From Aquificaceae bacterium (GTDB lineage Bacteria > Aquificota > Aquificia > Aquificales > Aquificaceae), in NCBI GenBank assembly GCA_037481935.1, contig JBBFKQ010000002.1, positions 62,001 to 126,000 on the forward strand: a stretch of 64,000 nt of DNA, in the 5' to 3' direction. The notes below the pieces were generated by a model, which worked only from the letters and a program-made list of their open reading frames with translations, was not told where the DNA came from and did no database searches. Positions 1-8,963 of this stretch are shown in pieces (the first letter of the stretch is position 1; every line of letters starts with the position of its first letter). The translations under genes and the position numbers were made by a program.

Positions 1-285
1 GTATCCGACAGGGTTGGTGTTCTTTACAAGGGAAAGCTGATGGAGGTTGGTCCCTCAAGAGAAGTTCTCAAAGCTCCTCTACACCCCTATACGCAATACC
101 TTATAAGCACCATGCCTGTTAGACATCCCTCTGAGAGAAGGGAGAAAACTGAGGACCTTTCCTCTGATGATTTTGAAGCACTGTGCCCTTTCTTTCCTCA
201 GTGCAGGCACAGGTTAAAGGAGTGTGAGGATGGGGTCAAGGAGGTAAGCCTGAATGGACGCATCGTCTCCTGCAATCTATACTGA
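1..285 (+). CDS. Peptide-type ABC transporter ATPase, C-terminal end (partial)
   Basis: The reading frame is open from base 1, so only the last 94 residues are present. The part seen corresponds to the end of the nucleotide-binding domain (SDRVGVLYKGKLMEVG) followed by the oligo_HPY tail typical of Opp/Dpp/nickel ATPases, with the usual HPYT motif and a cysteine cluster (CPFFPQC...C). This tail is known from di/oligopeptide and nickel importers; the substrate cannot be told from this fragment. Its 3' end overlaps the next gene by 32 nt. Walker motifs lie outside the window. Confidence 0.85.
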   Translation, partial: VSDRVGVLYKGKLMEVGPSREVLKAPLHPYTQYLISTMPVRHPSERREKTEDLSSDDFEALCPFFPQCRHRLKECEDGVKEVSLNGRIVSCNLY

Positions 286-1501
286 AATTCTCATATTCCT
301 GTCTTTGCTCTTAATGTCAGGTTTTTTCAGCTCTTCCGAGGTTGTTTTCTTTGGGGCAAACAGATACCTGCTCAAATTGAGGGAAAGGAGGAGAATATAC
401 AGGGCTCTTCTCAGGCTGCTTTCAAAGCCCAGAGAAGTCCTGCTTACCATACTGCTGGGGAACGAGCTTGTGAACATACTTATCTCTTCTTACGGGACAA
501 AGCTCTTTGTGGATTTCATGGGTCCCAAGGGTGCAGGATTTGCCGTTGTCTTTTCGAGCCTGCTCATATTCGTGTTTGGTGAGGTGATTCCAAAAAACAC
601 AGTTCTTCCCTTCACCACAAGGCTCGCACCCTTCTATTACATACCCTTTGTTTTAATCCACGGACTGATGCGGCCAGTTCGTATGGCTTTTACAGGACCA
701 GTGAGCAGGCTTACGGGGCTTTTTGATGTGGAAGAGAAAAGCAAGGAGGCAGGGGAGATTTTTATGGAAATACTTGAAACTGGGGTTTCCCTTGGCTATT
801 TTGATAAAAAGGACGTGGAAACAGTGGAAAGAGCGATGAGCCTCAAAGACACTACAGTAAAAGAAATAATGACGCCCAAACCAGATATATTCATGCTGCC
901 TGAAGAAGTTACCCTGGAGGAGGTTCTTGATGAAATAATTCAGAAAAAACACAGCAAAATACCCCTTTTCTCAAAGAGCCCTGATAATATGGTGGGAATA
1001 CTATACATTAAAGACATAGTGCCCCTGTCTAAAAATCTTAAGAGGCCTCTCGGGGATTTTAAAAGGGATGCTCTCTTTGTGCCGGAGATACTCAGCATAA
1101 CAGACCTGATAAAAGAGATGAGAAGTCAGGGAACGCAGACCGCCCTGGTGGTGGGAGAGCACGGAGAAATCTCCGGTCTTGTGAGCGTCTACGATATCAT
1201 GAAATACCTTTTTGGTGATGTGCCAGAGAGCTGGGAGGAAGACATAGTCAGGGTTTCAAAGGATACTTACATAGTAAGCGGTTGGGTTGATGTGGAGACA
1301 GCTGCGAGAAGGATAGGCTTTAGCCTTCCAGAAGATTACGAATACGATACAATAGGTGGTTTTGTGATGGCAAGGCTTTCAAAGGTGCCTGAGGAAGGAG
1401 ACCAGTTCTTTCACGATGGTTTCAAGTTTGTTGTGGATAAAATGGAGGGCAACAGGATACTGAGCCTTTTTATTACGGCAAAGGCGGAGGAAAAATCGTG
1501 A
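254..1501 (+). CDS. CNNM/CBS-domain membrane protein (HlyC/CorC family)
   Basis: 415 residues. The first ~150 are hydrophobic and form a DUF21/CNNM transmembrane domain, with the family-like start GFFSSSEVVFF. A CBS pair follows at about 205-320 (opening LKDTTVKEIMTPKPDIF), then a CorC_HlyC domain at the end (GGFVMARLSKVPEEGD). This is the normal layout of magnesium/cobalt-efflux-associated CNNM proteins; transport is inferred, not shown. It overlaps the ABC ATPase by 32 nt upstream and shares a 4-nt GTGA overlap with rpoN downstream, so the genes are probably cotranscribed. Confidence 0.9.
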   Translation: MDASSPAIYTEILIFLSLLLMSGFFSSSEVVFFGANRYLLKLRERRRIYRALLRLLSKPREVLLTILLGNELVNILISSYGTKLFVDFMGPKGAGFAVVFSSLLIFVFGEVIPKNTVLPFTTRLAPFYYIPFVLIHGLMRPVRMAFTGPVSRLTGLFDVEEKSKEAGEIFMEILETGVSLGYFDKKDVETVERAMSLKDTTVKEIMTPKPDIFMLPEEVTLEEVLDEIIQKKHSKIPLFSKSPDNMVGILYIKDIVPLSKNLKRPLGDFKRDALFVPEILSITDLIKEMRSQGTQTALVVGEHGEISGLVSVYDIMKYLFGDVPESWEEDIVRVSKDTYIVSGWVDVETAARRIGFSLPEDYEYDTIGGFVMARLSKVPEEGDQFFHDGFKFVVDKMEGNRILSLFITAKAEEKS

Positions 1502-2607
1502 AGGAAAAGGCTATCAGGGTCATAACCCAGCCAAAGACAAGCCTGCTTCTGAAGATAGAAAACAGCCTTGACCTGCTTTTAAAGACGTCAGAGGAGCTTC
1601 TGCAGGAGCTGGAGTTAAAGCAGGAAGAGTTGCCCCACATAAAGCTCACCCTCAGAACAAAGCCAAGATGGTTCTACAGGGAATACACGGAGCCCCAGCC
1701 CACTCTTACCCAGAGTGAAATAAGCAGGGTTGAGCAGCAGGTCCGATACGAGTTTGACGGCACTGACCTTGAGATAGCCCTTGAGATACTGTCTGGTTTG
1801 AACCACAAGGGCTTTTTCTCCGGAAAGATTGAGGAAATAGCCGGGTTCTATGGCGTGAGCCCTGATTATGTGGAGGATATAAGAGAGTTCATCATGAGAG
1901 AAATAGAGCCTCTGGGAGTTGCCAGCAAGAATCTTGAGGAGTTTATTCTGTTGCAGCTTGAAGAGCTGTATCCTGGCGAAGACAGTCTTCACAGGGAAGT
2001 TATACAGGTTTTCAGGGGAGGGAGCAAAGATACAAGAGCAAGGGAGGTGCTGTCCAGGCTGAAACTGAGTCCCTTTGAGGGTGGTGAGGCTGTATACAGA
2101 GGTGGTAGCGTAGATGTAGTATTTGAGCATGATGGAAGCCAGTGGTATGTTTTCCTTATGGAGGATTTCTGGGACGTGGAGGCAACGGGGAGCCTGAAGC
2201 CTTTGGCCTTTATACTGGAGGTTAGAAGAAGGGTGCTTCGCACAGCAGGCGAGCTTATTCTGGAAAGGCAGGCAGGCTTCATGCTGGGTAAGGAGCCACT
2301 AAAAAGTCTTACCCTGAGCGAGGTGGCCGGCAAGGCAGAGGTGAGCCTGTCAACGGTGAGCAGGGTTGTAAGCAGAAAATATGCAAGAACACCCGTGGGC
2401 ATATTTCCCTTAAGGTCCTTTTTCCTCAGGGAAACGAAGGAAGGTCTGAGCAGGGAAGAGATACTCAGGGCACTCAAAGAAATTCTGCAGTCTGAAAAAA
2501 GCCATCTTTCTGATGAAGAATTGTCAAAAATCCTCAGAGAGCGGGGCATAAAGATAGCAAGAAGGACAGTAAACAAATACAGAAGAATGCTTGAGGGAAA
2601 AGCATGA
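1498..2607 (+). CDS. rpoN: RNA polymerase sigma-54 factor
   Basis: 369 residues, GTG start overlapping the preceding stop by 4 nt. The C-terminal RpoN box ARRTVNKYR (354-362), which reads the -24 element, is intact. The helix-turn-helix stretch LSEVAGKAEVSLSTVSR, followed by KYARTPVGIFPLRSFF, matches the conserved -12/core region. The N-terminal activator-interacting region is divergent and lacks the glutamine/leucine-rich repeats of proteobacterial RpoN. The protein is about 100 residues shorter than the E. coli one. It lies between a CBS membrane protein and an M24 peptidase in a tight operon. I found no convincing -24/-12 promoter in this window, so its targets here are unknown. Confidence 0.95.
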   Translation: MKEKAIRVITQPKTSLLLKIENSLDLLLKTSEELLQELELKQEELPHIKLTLRTKPRWFYREYTEPQPTLTQSEISRVEQQVRYEFDGTDLEIALEILSGLNHKGFFSGKIEEIAGFYGVSPDYVEDIREFIMREIEPLGVASKNLEEFILLQLEELYPGEDSLHREVIQVFRGGSKDTRAREVLSRLKLSPFEGGEAVYRGGSVDVVFEHDGSQWYVFLMEDFWDVEATGSLKPLAFILEVRRRVLRTAGELILERQAGFMLGKEPLKSLTLSEVAGKAEVSLSTVSRVVSRKYARTPVGIFPLRSFFLRETKEGLSREEILRALKEILQSEKSHLSDEELSKILRERGIKIARRTVNKYRRMLEGKA

Positions 2608-3668
2608 AGAGAATACAGAGGGTTCAGGAGCTCCTCAAAAAATACAGGCTTGACGCCTTTCTCTTTAGCTCACAGCCCAGCGTCTTTTATCTGTCTGGCT
2701 TCAGGTCCAGCCACGCCTACATAATAGTCACGAGAGACTCCCACCATCTTCTTACTGATGGAAGATACTATGAAAAGGCCAGGTCTGCTCTGAAGGGCTG
2801 GGATGTGGTGCTCATAAGAGAAAATGCCATAAAAGTCATAAAGGGCTTTCTGAAAAAGCTTGGTGTCTTCAGAGTTGGCTATGAAGAGGACAGGGTAAGC
2901 TGTGAATTCAGAAAGAGCCTGAAGGGTAGCTTTGCATGGGTTGGAATCGCCAGCTTTCTGAAAGATTTGAGGATGATAAAGGATGAGGAGGAGCTGAGCA
3001 CCATGAGAGAGGGTGTGAGGATAAGCGACAGGGTTTATAAAAGGCTTCTTGAGAATATACAGGAAGGCATGACTGAGCTTGAGCTCAGGTCTTATCTTGT
3101 GGAGCAGTTTTTCAGGGAAGGTGCCAGTGGTGAAAGCTTTCCTGCCATAGTAGCGAGCGGAGAAGGCTCAGCCATACCTCACTATGAGACATCTCAGAGG
3201 TCTATAAAATACGGTGAACCTCTTCTGATAGATATGGGCCTCGTGTGGAAAGGCTATTGCACTGATTTTACCAGAACTGTTTTCCTGGGAAAGGCAAACA
3301 GTGAATTCAGAAGAGTTTATCAGATCGTGCGAGATGCTCACCTTTTTGCCCTTGATAAAGTAAGGGTAGGGAAGAAGCTGGGTGAGGTTGATAGAGTCGC
3401 AAGAGAATACATAAGAAAGAAGGGTTTTGGTAAGTTTTTCAACCATTCGCTTGGTCATGGTGTGGGTGTAGAAATACATGAGTTTCCCAGAGTTTACTAT
3501 AAAGGCAAGGATAAGGATGTAACAATAAAAGAAGGTATGGTATTCACCATAGAGCCAGGTATATACCTTCCCGGAAGATTTGGAGTCAGACTTGAAAACA
3601 TAGTGGTAGTCAACAGAGGTGTGGGAGAACCCCTTTCAAAAATCTCCCTTGACTTAGTGGAATTGTAA
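2604..3668 (+). CDS. pepQ: Xaa-Pro aminopeptidase / M24 metallopeptidase
   Basis: 354 residues with a creatinase N-terminal domain (1-~125) and a pita-bread M24 domain (~130-350). Dinuclear metal ligands are visible: the two aspartates in LIDMG and CTDFTRTV, the histidine in SLGHGVGVEIHE, and the glutamates in FTIEPGIY and RLENIV. The family removes residues N-terminal to proline in the cytoplasm. It overlaps rpoN by 4 nt. Aminopeptidase P and prolidase cannot be separated by eye. Confidence 0.9.
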   Translation: MKRIQRVQELLKKYRLDAFLFSSQPSVFYLSGFRSSHAYIIVTRDSHHLLTDGRYYEKARSALKGWDVVLIRENAIKVIKGFLKKLGVFRVGYEEDRVSCEFRKSLKGSFAWVGIASFLKDLRMIKDEEELSTMREGVRISDRVYKRLLENIQEGMTELELRSYLVEQFFREGASGESFPAIVASGEGSAIPHYETSQRSIKYGEPLLIDMGLVWKGYCTDFTRTVFLGKANSEFRRVYQIVRDAHLFALDKVRVGKKLGEVDRVAREYIRKKGFGKFFNHSLGHGVGVEIHEFPRVYYKGKDKDVTIKEGMVFTIEPGIYLPGRFGVRLENIVVVNRGVGEPLSKISLDLVEL

Positions 3669-3677
3669 AGTTATAAT
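3649..3677 (+). promoter_or_regulatory. Sigma-70-type promoter of tRNA-fMet
   Basis: TTGACT at 3649-3654, a 17-nt spacer and a perfect TATAAT at 3672-3677, 13 nt before the mature tRNA. The -35 lies inside the last codons of the peptidase gene. Spacing and hexamers are near consensus. Confidence 0.75.
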
Positions 3678-3690
3678 TATACATCTGCTA

Positions 3691-3764
<74 letters not shown>

Positions 3765-3765
3765 G

Positions 3766-4389
3766 TTAAAACTGTCTTAGGGGAAAGTCTTTAAGTCTTT
3801 TGTCCCTTTTCTCCTTGAGGAGTCTGAGCAGGACAAGGGCTGTCATGTAGGCATCTTCAAGGGCATTGTGCTGGGTTGATAGGGGCAATCTGTATTCTCT
3901 GAGGAGCTCCTCAAGGCTCGGCACCTTGCCTCTGTGTTCCACCATGTCCAGCAGGTCAAGGGCATAGACTTTCAGGGAGGCTTTGCATTCTTCTCTGACC
4001 AGCTTTTTGAGCATGGCCATATCAATATTTACAAAGTACCCCGCCAGGACACAGCCTCTGGCATATTCCAGAAATTCCATACACACTTCTCTCCTTTCCC
4101 TTGCCTTGCTCAGGCTATCCGGCGTTATGCCATGCACCCTTATTGAGTCCTCATATTCCCTTGTGGGTTTCAAAAGGGCATAAAAGCTCCTGCTCAGGTC
4201 AATTTTGAGATTCTCTATCTTCACAGCACCAAGGCTTATTGCCTCATCCTTTCTCAGGTCAAGACCAGTGGTTTCTGTATCAAAAACCGCAAAACATGTG
4301 TTTTCAGGCTTAGCCTCTTTGTCTATATGCCAGCCCAGCTCTTCTCGCCTTATTTTTTCTGAGAGTCCATCTATGAGCCACCTAATCAT
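3766..4389 (-). CDS. DnaQ-like DEDDh 3'-5' exonuclease
   Basis: 207 residues. Exo I is FDTETTGL (catalytic D37 and E39), Exo II is in the YFVNIDMAML stretch, and Exo III is HNALEDAY, whose His marks the DEDDh subclass. It resembles the epsilon proofreading subunit of DNA polymerase III, but about 30 N-terminal residues are extra and its neighbour is the cNMP/CBS/DUF294 gene (4-nt overlap), a pairing also seen in proteobacteria. It could be the replicative proofreader or a stand-alone exonuclease. It lies tail-to-tail with the tRNA gene. Confidence 0.85.
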   Translation of the reverse strand: MIRWLIDGLSEKIRREELGWHIDKEAKPENTCFAVFDTETTGLDLRKDEAISLGAVKIENLKIDLSRSFYALLKPTREYEDSIRVHGITPDSLSKARERREVCMEFLEYARGCVLAGYFVNIDMAMLKKLVREECKASLKVYALDLLDMVEHRGKVPSLEELLREYRLPLSTQHNALEDAYMTALVLLRLLKEKRDKRLKDFPLRQF

Positions 4390-6239
4390 TCAAAATACCT
4401 CAGGCTGTATCTTTCGTACAGGAACTCCTGAAATTCCTTTATTATTCTGAATACATCCTTCAGAGTTCCTTTTTCGGCCTTTGAAAGTCTGTCTGGATTT
4501 ATGTAGTTGTCCGGGTCTTTACCTTCCTTCATCTTCTGTGCCTGAGACCTGAACCTGAGGGCAAGCAAGAACCTGTAGGCTTCTTTTAGGTCTTTTGCAT
4601 AGTCCTCTGAGATTGCTCCTGCCTTACTCAGCTCTTCTATGCGTTCAAAGGTGTTCTGCTGAGCTATTCCCTTTTCAAGGGCAAGGGCTCTAACTCCCTG
4701 AGTTATGGGGAATATGCCACCCTTTTTTATGTCTATTTCTCCCCTGTGTTCACCACTTCTTTCCACCACAAAGTCCCTGAAAAAGCCTATAGGTGGCTTG
4801 AACCTTACCGCATCCACGGCAAGAAAGGGAATAAAGCCCGGGTTTTTCTCTATGCTCTTTCTTACATGCTCCCAGAGCTTCTGAACCAGTGTCTGGTCTC
4901 CAAAGACGTTCCTGAAGTCAAAGAAAATGGCTATGTTAAGTATGTTTTCTGGCTTTGGTTTTTCAATCCAGTCTGACACAGCCTGTTCCCACTCCTTTGA
5001 AGACCTTCTCCAGAAGGGGTTTGAGACCATAACGTTGCCAGGACAGGGAGGAAAACCTATTTCAAGAAGCACCTTTATGTATTCCTTTGAAAATCTTTCA
5101 AAGTATACCTTTGGCTCAAAGTCAAGAAGAGGATAATCCTGGTAAATGAGGGCGTTATCCTGGTCTGTCTTGAGGCTTTGCTCTCTTCTTCCTTCACTTC
5201 CCAGAACCATTATGCTGAAGGGCACCACAGGCTCTTCACCCAGTCTGCTCAGGGCTACATAAACTGCCCTTTTCATAAAGCGGTCGTTTATCTCCGATAT
5301 GTATTCCCCCAGTCTTTCAGGGTCAGTGCCATGAAATACAAGCTCCAGCACCTGTTCCTTTACGAGACCATAAAGGTATCTGAGGTCTTCTACCGTCTTT
5401 GCCTTGTCTATCTCCTTTATCAGAAGAACTGCGTTCTTGCTTTCGTAGGCTATTATGTCCCTGTCTTCAAGAAGCCCTACAGGCTTGTTTTCTCTCGTTA
5501 TGAGCAGCTTCCTTATGCCGTGCCTTGCCATAAGCACCATAGCATCATAAAGGGTTTTGTTGCTCTCTAAAGAAATCACAGGAAAGGTGGCCACATCCCT
5601 GAGTTTTACCTCCTCAGGTCTTAGTCCCTTAGCCAGAACCCTTTTGAGCACATCCCTTTCGGTCAGAATACCAAAAGCCTCAGGCAGCCTTACCAGGACA
5701 CAGGTGCTGTCCCTCGCAACCATTTCCTTTACCGCATCTTCAACGGTCAGGGAGCCATCAAGCACCAGCAGTGGTCTGAGATTTATATCCTCAAGTCGCA
5801 CCTCCATGTGCCTCTCTACGGTGGAAGTAGCCTTTTTTGAACTGGTCAGTAGTCTTTTTGCCAGCTTCTGAGTAAAGTATTCTCTGAAACCTTCATGGTC
5901 CCCCATGAGAGAGTTGAAGAGTTTTCTATTCAGCAAGAATACCACGCTGTCTTCTACAGCCTTTGCAGTAGAACTTGGCGGTGATTTGCTCATAAGTGAT
6001 ATGTAGCCAAAGGTTTCCCCCTCATGCAGGTATTCCACTGGCTGTCCTTCTCTTTCAAGAAGCACGCTGCCGCTCCTTAGTATGTGGAGAAATTCAAGAG
6101 GTTTTGAGCCCTCCTCAAAGATAACTTCACCCTTTCTAAAATACTCTACCAGCAGGTTGTGGGCAACGGTTCTTATTTGCTTTTCACTCAGAAGATTAAA
6201 GGGTTCTACCTCTGACAGAAATCTCTCCGCATCCAGCAT
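4386..6239 (-). CDS. cNMP-binding / CBS-pair / DUF294 nucleotidyltransferase-like regulator
   Basis: 617 residues from the ATG that overlaps the upstream stop by 1 nt (TGATG); an ATG 69 nt further upstream is open but less likely. Order: Crp-like cyclic-nucleotide-binding domain (~1-125), CBS pair (~150-285, with TERDVLKRVL and EDRDIIAYES), putative nucleotidyltransferase DUF294 (~315-450, GSEGRREQSLKTDQDNA), and a helical DUF294 C-terminal domain. The architecture is known beside acetate-type sodium:solute symporters, and the symporter genes lie just upstream here. A sensing or regulatory role in acetate use is inferred. Confidence 0.88.
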   Translation of the reverse strand: MLDAERFLSEVEPFNLLSEKQIRTVAHNLLVEYFRKGEVIFEEGSKPLEFLHILRSGSVLLEREGQPVEYLHEGETFGYISLMSKSPPSSTAKAVEDSVVFLLNRKLFNSLMGDHEGFREYFTQKLAKRLLTSSKKATSTVERHMEVRLEDINLRPLLVLDGSLTVEDAVKEMVARDSTCVLVRLPEAFGILTERDVLKRVLAKGLRPEEVKLRDVATFPVISLESNKTLYDAMVLMARHGIRKLLITRENKPVGLLEDRDIIAYESKNAVLLIKEIDKAKTVEDLRYLYGLVKEQVLELVFHGTDPERLGEYISEINDRFMKRAVYVALSRLGEEPVVPFSIMVLGSEGRREQSLKTDQDNALIYQDYPLLDFEPKVYFERFSKEYIKVLLEIGFPPCPGNVMVSNPFWRRSSKEWEQAVSDWIEKPKPENILNIAIFFDFRNVFGDQTLVQKLWEHVRKSIEKNPGFIPFLAVDAVRFKPPIGFFRDFVVERSGEHRGEIDIKKGGIFPITQGVRALALEKGIAQQNTFERIEELSKAGAISEDYAKDLKEAYRFLLALRFRSQAQKMKEGKDPDNYINPDRLSKAEKGTLKDVFRIIKEFQEFLYERYSLRYFE

Positions 6240-6469
6240 CAGAATAATTTTACGACCGCATACCTGAGAATAAATAGAGTCAGAACTATCGCAAGCGTAT
6301 GACAGCAAGGCAAAAAGGACCTATATAGTTTGTATATAGGCTCTGTTGGCACATAGAGCATGTTATAAAAGAAGTTTCTTCTGTCTGTGGTAAAAAAGGA
6401 AAGGGCGGCCCGCCCGAGGACGAGCCACATATAAAAGGCAAGGCTGTAGTTTAACACCTGCTCTATCAT
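6239..6469 (-). CDS. Small YggT-like membrane protein
   Basis: 76 residues with two or three hydrophobic segments and a central FYNMLYVPTEPIYKLYRSFLP stretch, resembling the YggT/CcmB-like small integral membrane family where the region after a helix reads TEP(I/L). It sits between the symporter (4-nt overlap) and the DUF294 regulator (1-nt overlap), so it belongs to the symporter operon. Its function is not known. Confidence 0.7.
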   Translation of the reverse strand: MIEQVLNYSLAFYMWLVLGRAALSFFTTDRRNFFYNMLYVPTEPIYKLYRSFLPCCHTLAIVLTLFILRYAVVKLF

Positions 6470-8466
6470 TCCTCTTCGCCAGCCTTTACTGCACCCTTTG
6501 GATAACGTATGTGGTCCACAAACTCCTGAACCTGTTGAGGTGGTGGGGGTGTTAGCCTTGAGACTATAAGGGCCACTATGAAGTTAAGGGGCATACCAAA
6601 TATGCCTGCGGCTATGGGCTTTATGCCAAAAAGCTCCACACCTTGGAAACGGCTAAGATAGAGGTAAATCATAGTAACGCCAAGCCCCACTATTATGCCG
6701 GCTACAGCTCCTTGCTTGTTCATCCTCTTGTCCCATATGCCAAGCACCAAGGCGGGGAACAAGGAGGCACCAGCCAAAGAGAAAGCCCAAGCCACAAGCT
6801 CCACTATTATGGCAAGCCTAAAGCTTGCCACATAAGCACCTATCAAAGCCACAACAAGAAGCAAAGCCTTTCCAATTTTCACCCTTGTGGAAGGAGAGAG
6901 GTTAGGATTGATGATCTTGTAATACAGGTCGTGGGATATGGCGTTGGAGATGGTTATGAGAAGGCCGTCCGCTGTGGATAGGGCTGCGGCCAAACCACCA
7001 GCTGCCACAAAGCCCGCTATCACGTAAGGAAGCCCAGCTATCTCTGGCGTTGCAAGCACTATCATATCGGGATGTATGGAGATCTCCGCAAACTGCACAA
7101 TACCATCGCCGTTTAGGTCCTTTATGCTTATAAGGTTTACCTTTGCCCACTTTTGTACCCAGTCTGGAAGCTCACTGAAGGCTTTGCCCACAAGGTTTAG
7201 CATCTCATACCTACCAAAGGCTGCATAGGCAGGTGCGGTTATATAGAGAAGAAGTATGAAAAAGAGCGCCCATCCTGCAGATGTTCTCGCCTCCCTCACG
7301 GTGGGTGTAGTGTAGAACCTCATTATGACGTGGGGAAGTCCTGCGGTTCCAAGCATGAGCATAAGGGTGAGTGCGAGGAAGTTTGCCATGCCCTTGGCGT
7401 CAGAGGGGGGTGCCACATAGGATTTGGGAGGCTTGGAGGCTTCCTGAGCCTTTTTCATGGCATCGGTCCACTTTTCCTTTGCTTCCTCTGGGGACTTGGG
7501 GTATTCTTTGAGCTGTTTCTCTACTTCAGCCCTCTTGGGGTCATCCGCCGGCATGGCTTTCAGCTTTTCCTCAAGCTCCTTTTTACCCTGCTCCCAGCTC
7601 TGAGGCAGTGCCGCTATCTTTGCCTTTAGGTCTTCTGCCCTCTTTTTGTGTATATCCCTTACTTCCTGCTCTTTTGGGTCATCCTTGAGCTGTGCAAACC
7701 TCTGCTCTATGCCCTGAAGGGCAAAGCCGTAAGAGACCTGAGATATGGGATTGCCCGTGTATTTGTAAGAGAGCACTGTAACGGGTATAAGGTATGCGAT
7801 TATGAGCACTATATACTGAGCAACCTGCGTCCAGGTTACCGCCTTCATACCTCCCAGGAAAGAACATACCAGTATGCCCGCAAGACCCACAAAGACGCCT
7901 ACTTCAAAGGGAAGTCCAAGAAGCCTGCTGGCTATTATACCCACGCCCGTTATCTGAGCCACAAGGTATGTAAAGGACACTATTAGGGTTGCCACTATCC
8001 CTACAAACCTTGGAAACTTCCCACCATATCTGGCATCAAGAAAGTCTGGTATGGTGTAGGCACCGAACTTTCTCAAATAAGGTGCGATGAGAACCCCGAG
8101 GAGCACATAACCACCCGTCCATCCCATTATGAAGGCAAGTCCGTTATAACCCTGAAGGGCAAGAGCACCGGCCATGCCTATAAAGGATGCTGCGGACATC
8201 CAGTCGGCCGCCGTTGCCATTCCGTTAAAGATCGCAGGAACCCTCCTTCCTGCTACGTAGTATTCGGCCACCTGTCCCGTTCTTGATATGATTCCGATGG
8301 CCGCATAGACCGCTATGGTTCCAAAAAGGAACACATAACCTATGAAGGTAGGAGAAAGTCCAAGGGTCTTTTCTCCTATGTAGAGGAGAATAAGGAGAGC
8401 TATAAGACCGCCCGTATAAATGGCGTAGACTTTTCTCAACCTCTCTGCAAAGCTCCTGTCCACCAT
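6466..8466 (-). CDS. Sodium:solute symporter, acetate (ActP)-type, with a charged insertion
   Basis: 666 residues with about a dozen transmembrane helices of the SSS fold. Near the N-terminus are EYYVAGRRVPAIFNGMA and ADWMSAASFIG, typical of ActP/MctC-type carboxylate symporters. A hydrophilic Lys/Glu/Pro-rich segment of about 100 residues (~252-350) interrupts the membrane domain before the helix containing ANFLALTLMLMLGTAGLPH. This shape is known from the large subunit that pairs with DUF4212 proteins, and a DUF4212 gene lies 1 nt upstream. Divergent acs supports acetate or another short carboxylate as substrate, which is inference. Confidence 0.88.
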   Translation of the reverse strand: MVDRSFAERLRKVYAIYTGGLIALLILLYIGEKTLGLSPTFIGYVFLFGTIAVYAAIGIISRTGQVAEYYVAGRRVPAIFNGMATAADWMSAASFIGMAGALALQGYNGLAFIMGWTGGYVLLGVLIAPYLRKFGAYTIPDFLDARYGGKFPRFVGIVATLIVSFTYLVAQITGVGIIASRLLGLPFEVGVFVGLAGILVCSFLGGMKAVTWTQVAQYIVLIIAYLIPVTVLSYKYTGNPISQVSYGFALQGIEQRFAQLKDDPKEQEVRDIHKKRAEDLKAKIAALPQSWEQGKKELEEKLKAMPADDPKRAEVEKQLKEYPKSPEEAKEKWTDAMKKAQEASKPPKSYVAPPSDAKGMANFLALTLMLMLGTAGLPHVIMRFYTTPTVREARTSAGWALFFILLLYITAPAYAAFGRYEMLNLVGKAFSELPDWVQKWAKVNLISIKDLNGDGIVQFAEISIHPDMIVLATPEIAGLPYVIAGFVAAGGLAAALSTADGLLITISNAISHDLYYKIINPNLSPSTRVKIGKALLLVVALIGAYVASFRLAIIVELVAWAFSLAGASLFPALVLGIWDKRMNKQGAVAGIIVGLGVTMIYLYLSRFQGVELFGIKPIAAGIFGMPLNFIVALIVSRLTPPPPQQVQEFVDHIRYPKGAVKAGEEE

Positions 8467-8467
8467 C

Positions 8468-8725
8468 TTACTCCTCCTCTACTCCGTATTTTCTGTCCAC
8501 CTTATCCATGCTTTTTGCATAAAAAATGATAAGAAGAAGAAAAACGATGAGTGCACCCTGAGAACCCATGTAATAGCCCAGTGGAAAGCCAAAGATAACC
8601 ACCTTGTTGAGCCAGCCCGATATCAGGGCAGCACCGTAAGAGACAAGAGCCCATATGAGGAGAACCAGAATCATAAGGTTTCGATTCTCCCGCCAGTAGC
8701 TTTCCAGCTGCTCTTTTGACAGCAT
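8468..8725 (-). CDS. DUF4212 small symporter subunit
   Basis: 85 residues with two transmembrane helices (MILVLLIWALVSYGAALISG and the segment after GYYMGSQGAL). The ATG at 8725 is preceded by an AAGGAGGT ribosome site at 7-nt spacing; an in-frame TTG further upstream lies within the ribosome-site region and is not the start. The family is the small partner of SSS-type symporters and is encoded directly before the large subunit, as here. Confidence 0.9.
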   Translation of the reverse strand: MLSKEQLESYWRENRNLMILVLLIWALVSYGAALISGWLNKVVIFGFPLGYYMGSQGALIVFLLLIIFYAKSMDKVDRKYGVEEE

Positions 8726-8756
8726 GGTTTTACCTCCTTCCAAAAGTTTGTGATTT

Positions 8757-8784
8757 ATTTTACAAGTTTTTTATTTTGTGTCAA
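8757..8784 (-). promoter_or_regulatory. Promoter of the DUF4212-symporter operon
   Basis: Read on the minus strand: TTGACA (8784-8779), 16 nt, TAAAAT (8762-8757). This is an excellent sigma-70 match followed by a ~30-nt leader with a strong ribosome site. It lies back-to-back with the acs promoter in the 238-bp AT-rich divergent region 8726-8963, which contains no gene. Confidence 0.75.
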
Positions 8785-8851
8785 GAGTATGGTGTTTTTA
8801 GCATATATTTATGTCTCTTTTTCAAAAACATATGATAAAAGTCGTAAGATT

Positions 8852-8879
8852 TTGACCGGATTGATAAATAATTTAAACT
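8852..8879 (+). promoter_or_regulatory. Promoter of acs
   Basis: TTGACC (8852-8857), 16 nt, TAAACT (8874-8879), about 85 nt before the acs ATG. The TAAACT hexamer recurs as the -10 element of three Pho promoters in this window. Confidence 0.65.
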
Positions 8880-8963
8880 ACAAGTGCAGGTTTTAAATCC
8901 ATGTTTTCCGTAATACAATCTGGGTTATACTTTTTTAAACAAATCAGCCGAGGAGGTTTTAAC

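Noticed and set aside
1989-2576. 195-codon minus-strand ORF opposite rpoN
   Set aside because: Ser/Leu-rich shadow of the RpoN frame, with no family features.
6240-6308. Upstream start for the cNMP/CBS/DUF294 protein
   Set aside because: The extra residues do not fit the cNMP domain, and the ATG at 6239 overlaps the YggT-like stop in TGATG.
8726-8963. Sigma-54 promoter search in the acs/symporter divergent region and other long gaps
   Set aside because: No TGGCAC-N5-TTGCA-like sequence at the right spacing; both genes have good sigma-70 hexamers.
8901-8963. N-terminal extension of acs from ATG 8901
   Set aside because: The hydrophobic extension has no counterpart in Acs; GAGGAGGT sits just before the ATG at 8964.
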